Shown in pieces: positions 57,716-64,000 of a DNA stretch of 64,000 nucleotides. Positions within the stretch are counted from its first letter, which is position 1, and each line of letters opens with the position of its first letter. Location: contig JAUXNU010000160.1 of NCBI GenBank assembly GCA_030682655.1, forward strand, positions 1-64,000, written 5' to 3'. The position numbers and the translations under genes were made by a program. The DNA comes from Actinomycetota bacterium. Its GTDB lineage: Bacteria; Actinomycetota; Coriobacteriia; Anaerosomatales; JAUXNU01. A model generated the notes under the pieces. That model did no database searches. It had not been told where the DNA came from and was given only the letters and a program-made list of their open reading frames with translations.

Positions 57716-58374
57716 GCAGCGCCGAAGCCCCGAAGCGACGAATGTTCGAGCGGGGAACCACGATCGACGACCTCAAGTCCTTCATGACCCCCTTTGTCGA
57801 CCGACTCGGCTACAAGTTCAACACGGAAACGGAGTTCGTTGACGAGGTCCTGGAAAGCGAGCTCGAGATCCTCGAACTGACCGGCGACATCTACTGCCCC
57901 TGCCGGGTGCGCACAGGCGATCCCAAGCAGGACTACGCGATCGTGTGTCCATGCATCCCGTTCTTTCGTGATGAGTTTGCCGCCATCCGCAAGTGCTGGT
58001 GTGGCCTGTTTATCCTGAGAGACATCGAAGACGGCGCAGATCTCCTTGGTGTGGTCGACAAGCCCGAGGGCCCTGTCGAGGTCCCGGTCTTCCTGGCAAG
58101 CGATGTTCCACCCGGTCAGATCCGCCACATGAAGATCGGCAAGCGCGACATTGCCGTGGCCAACGTCGACGGCGAGTTCTTCGCGGTGTCCAACGTTTGT
58201 CGCCATGCCTTCGGCCCGCTCGCCGAGGGCTTCATGGATGGCCACTACGTGATGTGTCCCTGGCACGGCTGGCGCTATGACGTCCGGACCGGCACGACTG
58301 ATCACCCGAACGCCGACGTGAAGACCTCCCCGGTCACACTCCGCCAAGGAGAGGTGTTCGTCCGGATCGGGTGA
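57712..58374 (+). CDS. Fusion of ferredoxin-thioredoxin reductase catalytic chain and Rieske [2Fe-2S] domain
   Basis: 220 residues. Residues about 10-115 are an FTR beta chain: CPCRVR, VCPCIP, and CWCGLF supply the [4Fe-4S] and redox-active cysteines. Residues about 125-220 are a Rieske/ferredoxin domain: VCRHAFGPLAEGF and VMCPWHGWRYDVRTG (C-x-H...C-x-x-H). Start GTG at 57712 overlaps the glutaredoxin stop. FTR reduces disulfides by one-electron carriers; the fused Rieske could feed electrons in cis to reduce the neighbouring glutaredoxin. No variable (alpha) chain gene is nearby. Confidence 0.9.
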   Translation: MSSAEAPKRRMFERGTTIDDLKSFMTPFVDRLGYKFNTETEFVDEVLESELEILELTGDIYCPCRVRTGDPKQDYAIVCPCIPFFRDEFAAIRKCWCGLFILRDIEDGADLLGVVDKPEGPVEVPVFLASDVPPGQIRHMKIGKRDIAVANVDGEFFAVSNVCRHAFGPLAEGFMDGHYVMCPWHGWRYDVRTGTTDHPNADVKTSPVTLRQGEVFVRIG

Positions 58375-58458
58375 GGGCGGGCCCGGCCCCGCCATGTATC
58401 CTGTGATACCCTTAACTCGTCTGTATAGGGGTGTTCGCGGTTCTGGTGCACCCTCTTT

Positions 58459-59591
58459 GTGCTGCAAGTAGCGGAAGGCGAGATCGACTTGGCAAGAAGC
58501 GCGAGTTCAAGTCGCATATGGCTGCTGGTATTCATCGTCGTTGCGGCAGTGCTCACTCCGGGCATTGCCCTCGCTTGGAACGAGAACCTGCCCTCCTACC
58601 CGCCGATGGACCTTGAGGGTTACTGCTACCCCGAGTGTCACGACAACGGGGCGGGGGTCTTCAACGGCTTCGGGCCGCACGGGAACTACACAACCACCTC
58701 GGGCAAGTGCGACAACTGTCACACCGTGCACGCGGCTGCCGCAGGCAGTAAGAAGCTGCTCCCCAAGCCGACCATCCGGGCAACGTGCTTCACGTGTCAC
58801 GATGGGTCGGGCGGCCGTGGTGTCTATGGCGTGATCGCAGCGCGAGGACTCACTCCGGGAGGCAACGGTCATCGGATTGACAAGACCGATCAGATTCCAG
58901 GTGGCAACAGCCTGTCGGGTGAGACGTCGACCGCAGTGTTCAAGGGCGAGGATTCGTACCTGACGTGCACGGACTGCCACAGCGCTCATGGCGCCGACTG
59001 CGTCCAGCCCTTCCAGGGTGAACGGATGCGCAACGAACAGTTGCGGTGGCCGTACATCTCGAGCAAGCTACTCAAGCAGATTCCGACGAGTGGCGGCGCC
59101 AAGGTGACCATGTACGGGTCCGACTGGTGTCTTGCATGTCACAAAGGTCGCAACAGTTTCGGCCCTACGCACAATCATCCCGTCGAGACGAGCGCGACCG
59201 CCGCACCCGGAGCACCCTACACCTACGGTCGCGTGCCGGTGCTCGCGAGCGACCTGCCGACCTCCACTACCGTGCTCAGTAGCCTCGTAGGAACCGCTGG
59301 TGTGCGCTACAATCGCGGCTTCCTGATGCCGTATCCCCGCACCCCCTGCAGACCGGACACGCGCCAATCTGTCAGCAGTGTCACGAGGACTCGCGAGATG
59401 CCGGTCAACTCGTGGGCAATGGGAGCATCGGAGACGCCACCCCGACGGTGATCGCACAGCCCGACGGTCTTGCGGCGACGGACAACCCGCGATTCCAGAC
59501 CTTCCCGCACGAGTCGGTCAACAGGAGGCTTCTCGTCGAGACGTACGACAACCTGTGCATGAACTGCCATCCGACGACGAGTCTCCCGTGA
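58459..59591 (+). pseudogene. Exported multihaem c-type cytochrome, one frameshift in a C5 tract
   Basis: Initiation is at GTG 58459 or, more likely, TTG 58489 (GGAAGGCGAG upstream, which decides the start). A signal peptide (WLLVFIVVAAVLTPGIALA) precedes CYPECH (CX3CH), CDNCH, CFTCH, CTDCH and CLACH. A missing C in the CCCCC run (about 59341-59345) moves the frame; after adding it, CQQCH and CMNCH follow and the stop is at 59591. Total: six CXXCH plus one CX3CH, about 377 codons. Probably extracytoplasmic electron transfer. Downstream of the FTR-Rieske gene but with its own start region. Confidence 0.85.
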
Positions 59592-59605
59592 TGGCAGGCG
59601 GGTGA

Positions 59606-59719
59606 GAGCGGAGCCGAAGGGCACCCGTGCTCAGACAGTCCTCGACATCAGAAGAGGCGCCCGATGGGCGCCTCTTCTTCGTCTGCGGAAACTGCGCGCG
59701 GGACCCTTCGGCTCCGCTC
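59606..59719. repeat. 16-bp inverted repeat enclosing a terminator hairpin
   Basis: GAGCGGAGCCGAAGGG (59606-59621) is repeated exactly as its reverse complement at 59704-59719. Between them lies the 13-bp-stem hairpin at 59650-59678. The nested structure sits between convergent genes (cytochrome and SPFH protein). Confidence 0.85.
59650..59678 (+). terminator. Hairpin terminator between convergent genes
   Basis: AGAAGAGGCGCCC (59650-59662) and GGGCGCCTCTTCT (59666-59678) are perfect complements around GAT. The 3' side continues TCGTC, T-rich enough for termination on the plus strand; the stem may also terminate the minus-strand gene. Confidence 0.8.
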
Positions 59720-59721
59720 CA

Positions 59722-60669
59722 CTATCCCGCGGCAGGTGGCCGTGAGACACCCGTCCCAGTGTCGTCCTTGAACAGCTCAGCGATCCCGCCGAGGCTGCCG
59801 AGAATCCCGCTGACCTCCATGGGCAGGAAGACCTTGTTGGCCTGACCATTGGCGATCGAAGCGAGCGCATCGAGGTAGCGGATCGCGATCAGTTCGTTGT
59901 CCGGCTTGCCCGCGTGGATAGCCGTGAAGACGTTCGTGATGGCGCTCGCTTCACCCTCGGCAAGTGCGATCTTCTCGAACTTCTCGGCCTCAGCGACGGA
60001 CTTGATGGCCTGCGCCTTGCCTTCGGCTCCCAGGATATCGGCCTGCTTGGTGCCCTCGGCGCGGGTGATTGCCGCTTGCTTGTCGCCGTCGGCTTCGAGA
60101 ATCAGTGCGCGACGGGTGCGCTCGGCCTTCATCTGGCGGTGCATCGCTTCGGTGACGTCGACAGGCGGTTCGATGCGTTGCAGCTCGACACGCACGACGC
60201 GAACGCCCCACTTGTCGGTTGCGTCGTCGAGGATCTGGCGCAGAGCCGCGTTGATCTTCTCGCGGCTCGTGAGTGACTCATCGAGCTGCATCTCGCCGAT
60301 GACGTTGCGCAGGTTGGTTTGCGCGAGCTTGGTCGCGGCGAGATAGAAGTTCGCGACGTTGTAGATGAGTTTCACCGGGTCGGTGGCCTCGTAGTAGACG
60401 ACGGCGTCAACGGTGACCACGACGTTGTCCTTGGTGATGACCTCCTGCGGCGGCACGTCGACCACATTCTCGCGCATGTCGACCTTCGTGAGTCGGTCGA
60501 TGAACGGGATGATGAAGTGTAGGCCTGAGTCGAATGTCTTCTGGTACTTGCCGAAGCGCTCGACGATGCCCTTCTCGTAGGGCCGCACTATTCGGATGGC
60601 GCTCGCGACGTACACCACCGCCACGAATGCTATCGGGACAAGGGCCAGGATGATGACGAAATCGTTCAT
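59722..60669 (-). CDS. SPFH/stomatin-like membrane protein
   Basis: 315 residues from ATG 60669 with GGAGAAG upstream. One N-terminal membrane segment ([21 protein letters not shown]), then the SPFH domain: [55 protein letters not shown] and [17 protein letters not shown], then a coiled coil of [17 protein letters not shown] type. Paired with an NfeD gene, the common operon for membrane microdomain proteins. Confidence 0.92.
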   Translation of the reverse strand: MNDFVIILALVPIAFVAVVYVASAIRIVRPYEKGIVERFGKYQKTFDSGLHFIIPFIDRLTKVDMRENVVDVPPQEVITKDNVVVTVDAVVYYEATDPVKLIYNVANFYLAATKLAQTNLRNVIGEMQLDESLTSREKINAALRQILDDATDKWGVRVVRVELQRIEPPVDVTEAMHRQMKAERTRRALILEADGDKQAAITRAEGTKQADILGAEGKAQAIKSVAEAEKFEKIALAEGEASAITNVFTAIHAGKPDNELIAIRYLDALASIANGQANKVFLPMEVSGILGSLGGIAELFKDDTGTGVSRPPAAG

Positions 60670-60670
60670 T

Positions 60671-61162
60671 TCACTTCTCCATCTCGCCGGGGGTACGGTC
60701 GTGCGTCTGGTCGTCCTCGGCGGTGGCCGGGTGCACCATGAGATGGGCACCCACCACGCTGTCGACAACGACTGTCGTGCCTACGGGGATTACTTGATGC
60801 CCCGGAGTGTCCGCCCGCCATTCCTCGCGTTCGATCCTGACCTGCCCGACGGGGCTGTCAGGTACGAGCTCTTCGATGACGAGCCCGCGTTTGCCAATGA
60901 GCCGGTCAACGCCGGTCCTGACCGGCGGTTCGTGAGTCAGGCGGTCGACCACAGTGCGAAACGCCATGAAGGCGATTGCCGACACACCGATGAAGGCGAT
61001 CCACTGCCACACCGGTCCCACGCCCAAGAACTCAAGCACGGCTGCAGCCGACGCTCCGATGCCGAACGGCAGCATGAAGAAACCCGCGGTGAATATCTCG
61101 CCGATGAAGAGGGCCGCTGCCAGAACGATCCACGCCCAAAGCCACGGTCCGAACTCGTACAT
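60671..61162 (-). CDS. nfeD: NfeD-like membrane protein
   Basis: 163 residues from ATG 61162 with AGGAGGAAGC upstream. Two or three membrane helices at the N-terminus ([53 protein letters not shown]), then an OB-fold C-terminal domain ([30 protein letters not shown]). It is the short NfeD form without the protease domain, the usual partner of stomatin-like proteins. Gap of 1 nt to the SPFH gene. Confidence 0.9.
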   Translation of the reverse strand: MYEFGPWLWAWIVLAAALFIGEIFTAGFFMLPFGIGASAAAVLEFLGVGPVWQWIAFIGVSAIAFMAFRTVVDRLTHEPPVRTGVDRLIGKRGLVIEELVPDSPVGQVRIEREEWRADTPGHQVIPVGTTVVVDSVVGAHLMVHPATAEDDQTHDRTPGEMEK

Positions 61163-61423
61163 GCTTCCTCCTCGGCTCAAGAACTGAGGTCCGGTCAGTA
61201 AGTGCTTTCCCCTTTTGCCACGGCAGCGCCACCCCGCCTGCCAACGATTCCAGCATATCCCAACCGGGTTGTGCCGCCACTGCACTACAACGGAGGACCG
61301 GTCGCATCCGATGCGCTCGGCCGTTCGCCCGCCTCTCCGGGCCTCCGGGAAAGCGCACCGAACAGGTGCCCGTTTCCTCCTAGGAATCCGTTGAGGAGTG
61401 GGTATAAAATGCACTAAGAACAT

Positions 61424-61436
61424 GCGCAATATGCGC
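61424..61436 (+). promoter_or_regulatory. Palindrome GCGCA-ATA-TGCGC upstream of cysK
   Basis: A 13-bp inverted repeat with 5-bp arms lies 23 nt before the cysK start. The region 61163-61458 otherwise holds no gene. Given the Rrf2 regulator gene directly downstream, it is a candidate operator. Tentative. Confidence 0.35.
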
Positions 61437-61458
61437 TTTACCCGAGGAGTGGTTCGTC

Positions 61459-62412
61459 ATGGGTATCTCTCCAAACGTCGGGGCGACCATCGGTCACACA
61501 CCGGTCGTGTTCCTGAACAGGCTGGCTGCAGGACTTCCGGCACGCGTCGCGGTCAAGCTGGAGTCCCGCAATCCGGGTGGCTCGGTCAAAGACCGCATCG
61601 GACTCGGGATGATCGATGCCGCCGAACGTGACGGTCGCATCGAGCGCGGAGTGACAACGATCGTGGAGCCGACCTCCGGCAACACGGGCATCGCGCTGGC
61701 GATGCTCGGTGCCGAGCGCGGATACCACGTCGTGCTCACGATGCCCGAGAGTATGAGCGTGGAGCGCCGTCGCCTGGTCGCCGCATTCGGGGCAGAGATC
61801 GTGCTCACGCCCGCGGGCGGGGGGATGCAGGGGGCCCTCGACGAGGCCGAGCGCATCCTTGGCGAACGTCCTGACGCATTCATTCCCGGGCAGTTCGACA
61901 ACCCGGCCAACCCTGCCGCCCACTACGCCACCACCGGTCCGGAGGTCGACGAGGGCCTCGCGGGACTGGCAATCGGCGCCTTCGTCGCGGGCGTGGGGAC
62001 AGGCGGCACCGTGTCCGGCGTCGGCCGATACCTGAAGGAGAATCGTCCAGGCACGCGAATCGTCGCCGTCGAGCCGGCGGAGTCACCGCTCATCAGCCAG
62101 ACACGCGCAGGCGAGGCGCTCAAGCCCGGCCCGCATCTCATTCAAGGCATCGGCGCCAACTTCATTCCCAGGACGCTCGACCTCGACGTCTTGGACGAGG
62201 TCCTCACCGTAGAGGGGCAGCAGGCGATCGCGGTGGCACGTCGTCTTGCCGCCGAGGAGGGACTGCTCGTAGGCATATCGAGTGGTGCCAACGTCGATGC
62301 GGCGCTGCGTATCGCCGCCCGGCCGGAGATGGCCGGCACGGTCATCGTGACCGTCGCCCCTTCCACTGGAGAGCGCTACTTGTCCACGGCGCTGTGGGAA
62401 GGCATCGGCTGA
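61459..62412 (+). CDS. cysK: Cysteine synthase (O-acetylserine sulfhydrylase)
   Basis: Makes cysteine from O-acetylserine and sulfide, PLP-dependent. 317 residues with the PLP lysine in NPGGSVKDRIGLGM, the substrate loop PTSGNTGIALAML, the phosphate loop GVGTGGTVSG, and SSGANVDAAL. The GAGG at 61444 precedes ATG 61459. Its last base overlaps the start of an Rrf2-family regulator (TGATG), pointing to a CymR/IscR-like control of cysteine synthesis. Confidence 0.93.
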   Translation: MGISPNVGATIGHTPVVFLNRLAAGLPARVAVKLESRNPGGSVKDRIGLGMIDAAERDGRIERGVTTIVEPTSGNTGIALAMLGAERGYHVVLTMPESMSVERRRLVAAFGAEIVLTPAGGGMQGALDEAERILGERPDAFIPGQFDNPANPAAHYATTGPEVDEGLAGLAIGAFVAGVGTGGTVSGVGRYLKENRPGTRIVAVEPAESPLISQTRAGEALKPGPHLIQGIGANFIPRTLDLDVLDEVLTVEGQQAIAVARRLAAEEGLLVGISSGANVDAALRIAARPEMAGTVIVTVAPSTGERYLSTALWEGIG

Positions 62413-62828
62413 TGCGCGTCTCGCAGCGGCTCGACTATGCGCTGCGCGCGGTTGTCGAGATCGCCAGGTCTCGCGATGGGTCGCCGGTGCCCGCCGGTGC
62501 CATCGCCGAGCGGCTCGGACTGCCTCGGCGTTTTGTCGAACAGCAAGTGAGCGCTCTCGCTCGCCGGGATATCGTCGCGTGTCAACGCGGGGCGAAAGGC
62601 GGGTGCGGGCTCGCGCGGCGAGCCTCGGAGATCACGATCGGCGATGTCGTTCGCGCAATCGAGGGCGAGGTTCTCGACGTGCCGGTCTCGGACGGGTCTG
62701 CGGTCGGCGATGCATGGGTGTCGCTGGCCGGCAGGTGGTATGAAGTGCTCGAAGAAGTCACCTTGGACGAGCTGGCGCACGCGCAGGATGAGTTGGAGAG
62801 GCGGTCCTCGGCCACGTACTACATCTAA
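62412..62828 (+). CDS. Rrf2-family transcriptional regulator
   Basis: 138 residues starting MRVSQRLDYALRAVVEIARS, then AGAIAERLGLPRRFVEQQVSALARRDIVACQRGAKGGCGLARRASEITIGDVVRAIEG, the Rrf2 winged helix. Only one cysteine pair is near the wing, not the three Cys of IscR, so it is more like CymR. Coupled to cysK. Confidence 0.92.
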   Translation: MRVSQRLDYALRAVVEIARSRDGSPVPAGAIAERLGLPRRFVEQQVSALARRDIVACQRGAKGGCGLARRASEITIGDVVRAIEGEVLDVPVSDGSAVGDAWVSLAGRWYEVLEEVTLDELAHAQDELERRSSATYYI

Positions 62829-62847
62829 TCTAGCTCCGAATGCATAT

Positions 62848-62864
62848 CCTGCTGTCTGAGCAGG
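62848..62864. other. Small inverted repeat in the rrf2 to binding-protein gap
   Basis: CCTGCT (62848-62853) and AGCAGG (62859-62864) with spacer GTCTG, 20 nt after the rrf2 stop. Could be a weak terminator, but has no T-tract. The rest of 62829-63014 shows nothing else clear. Confidence 0.3.
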
Positions 62865-63014
62865 GTATCCTATGCTTCCCGTGCCTACCCCAATCTGCTA
62901 TTCTCCTAAGGTCTTACGGTGCGCACCGCAGGGATTGCGGGGCGCACCATGCTCAGGGCACAAAATGGCTTGCAGGTATATTGCGGAAACGCACGGGAGC
63001 AAGAGGAGGTTCGC

Positions 63015-64000
63015 ATGACAGTAGGCAAGAGCAAGCTGCTTCTCGCCCTCGTCGCGGTGCTCGTTATGGTGGCCATGGTGGTTACCGGTTGCGGCACCAA
63101 GACCGAGGACGCGGACAGCGGTACGGGCGACGAGCTCGTCACCGTCAAGTTGGGTGTTGGAGCACCGCTCACGCAGGGCGCTGTTGCACTCGGAAAGGGC
63201 ATCGAGCGCGGTGCCATGCTCGCGATTGACGATGCAGCCGCCGAACTCGAGGCTGCCGGCATCAAGGTCGAGGCGTTCGTCGTCGACGACCAGGGCGACC
63301 CCAAGGTCGGCGTGAACGTCGCCAACCAGCTCGCCAGTGATCCGGCCGTCATCGGTGTCGATGGCCACCTGAACTCCGGTGTGTCCATCCCCGGTTCTGC
63401 CGTGTACAACCAGGCCGGCTTTGTCCAGATCTCGCCGGCTTCCACGAACCCGCAGCTCACCCTGCAGGGTTTCAAGAACGTCTTCCGCGTTTGCACCATC
63501 GACCCGGTTCAGGGTTCGTTCGCTGCCGACGCCGCGCTGAACCAGCTCGGCTTCAAGAGCGCGTTCGTCGTCGACGACTCCACCCCTTACGGTGAGGGTC
63601 TTGCCGATGAGTTCGCCAAGGCGTTTGAAGCCGCTGGCGGCAAGACGCTCGGTCGCGAGAAGACCGGCGACAAGGACACCGACTTCAACGCTCTGGTCAC
63701 CAAGATCAAGGCCGAGAAGCCGGACGCCATCTACTACGGCGGCATCTACAACGCTGGCGCGCTCTTCGCCAAGCAGGCTTCCGAGGGTGGCTTCGAGGGC
63801 TCGTTCTTCTCAGGCGACGGCATCTACAGCCCGGACTACATCTCCCTGGCTGGCGCTGCGAACGCCGAGGGCGACCTCTGCACGTCTGTCGGCCTGCCGC
63901 TCGACCAGCAGCCGAAGGGCGAGGAGTTCAAGACCAAGTTCGCCGCGAAGTACCCCGGCGAAGAGATCCAGGCGTACGACACCTACGCATATGATGCAGC
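63015..64000 (+). CDS. Branched-chain amino-acid ABC transporter binding lipoprotein (3' partial)
   Basis: An open frame from ATG 63015 (GAGGAGGT upstream) runs out of the window without a stop. It begins with a lipoprotein signal (LVMVAMVVTGCG, Cys about 26), then VKLGVGAPLTQGAVALGKGIERGAMLAIDD, VVDDQGDPKVGVNVANQLAS, and VIGVDGHLNSGVSIPGSAVYNQAGFVQISPASTNP, the LivK/periplasmic-binding type I pattern. The amino acid bound is unknown; with an ornithine-fermenting genome, branched-chain or similar amino acids are likely. Confidence 0.93.
   Translation, partial: MTVGKSKLLLALVAVLVMVAMVVTGCGTKTEDADSGTGDELVTVKLGVGAPLTQGAVALGKGIERGAMLAIDDAAAELEAAGIKVEAFVVDDQGDPKVGVNVANQLASDPAVIGVDGHLNSGVSIPGSAVYNQAGFVQISPASTNPQLTLQGFKNVFRVCTIDPVQGSFAADAALNQLGFKSAFVVDDSTPYGEGLADEFAKAFEAAGGKTLGREKTGDKDTDFNALVTKIKAEKPDAIYYGGIYNAGALFAKQASEGGFEGSFFSGDGIYSPDYISLAGAANAEGDLCTSVGLPLDQQPKGEEFKTKFAAKYPGEEIQAYDTYAYDA

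Larger units (their letters stand above)
7336..61863. repeat. Dispersed over-represented octamer TCCTTGGC/GCCAAGGA
   Basis: By eye the octamer occurs about 37 times on either strand, for instance at 7336-7343, in the riboswitch near 51663 and at 61856-61863. About 24 copies read TCCTTGGC on the plus strand. Most lie in genes as V/I/L-L-G codons (CTT GGC), some in non-coding DNA. None occur in 1-7335. Counts come from visual scanning and may be off by a few. Confidence 0.75.

Noticed and set aside
58376-58393. GGCGGG/CCCGCC hairpin after the FTR-Rieske gene
   Set aside because: Arms are only 6 bp and no T-run follows; too weak to call a terminator.
1-64000. tRNA, rRNA or phage/integrase genes at island borders
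   Set aside because: I saw no convincing tRNA cloverleaf, rRNA segment or integrase in the window by eye, though short tRNAs could be missed without a folding search.

Overview
The window is GC-rich (roughly 64%) bacterial DNA. Its gene content is a mosaic: multihaem c-type cytochromes, cell-wall-binding (CWB2) proteins, lipoproteins, NDH-2, ferredoxin-thioredoxin reductase chemistry, a cobalamin riboswitch and a complete oxidative ornithine-degradation cluster. This best fits an anaerobic or microaerophilic amino-acid-fermenting actinobacterium, such as a Coriobacteriia-related lineage. That placement is inferred from gene content and base composition only; no rRNA gene is present.

Layout. 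Bases 1-20.3 kb form an accessory island packed with toxin-antitoxin (TA) modules. In order: the 3' end of a transposase, hipBA, an AbiEi antitoxin with a decayed toxin, tacAT, vapBC, an intact abiE pair, a second AbiEi with a decayed toxin, a Phd-HTH-MNT fusion with a HEPN partner, an eroded duplicate of that locus, and phd/relE. After an SDR dehydrogenase and a cytochrome operon (11.1-17 kb) come vapBC, vapBC, MNT/HEPN and AbrB/PIN. From 20.3 to 31.6 kb lie an MFS exporter, a giant repeat-rich CWB2 surface protein, an O-antigen-ligase-like protein and a two-gene surface operon that includes a PAAR lipoprotein.

31.8-42.4 kb is the ornithine fermentation cluster: ord, ortA, ortB, oraS, oraE, a GlmL/MutL-type reactivase, a lipoprotein and orr. 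The route is L-ornithine to D-ornithine (Orr), 2,4-diaminopentanoate (OraSE, adenosylcobalamin- and PLP-dependent), 2-amino-4-oxopentanoate (Ord), then CoA-dependent cleavage to acetyl-CoA and D-alanine (OrtAB). Two TA modules sit inside it: vapBC antisense between ortB and oraS, and MNT/HEPN between oraE and the reactivase. 42.4-51.6 kb holds a second CWB2 protein, membrane proteins and lipoproteins, a ferredoxin-type protein and a CHASE4-like histidine kinase. At 51.6 kb a cobalamin riboswitch with a terminator precedes btuFCD, which could supply the cofactor for OraE. The right end has a WalJ-like hydrolase, NDH-2, glutaredoxin plus an FTR-Rieske fusion, a second multihaem cytochrome, an SPFH/NfeD pair, cysK-rrf2 and a truncated branched-chain amino-acid binding protein.

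Signs of caution: four genes for exported proteins carry single-base frameshifts and a fifth carries an in-frame TGA. These are either real pseudogenes or assembly errors. The octamer TCCTTGGC (either strand) occurs about 37 times, far above a composition-based expectation, but is absent from the first 7.3 kb.
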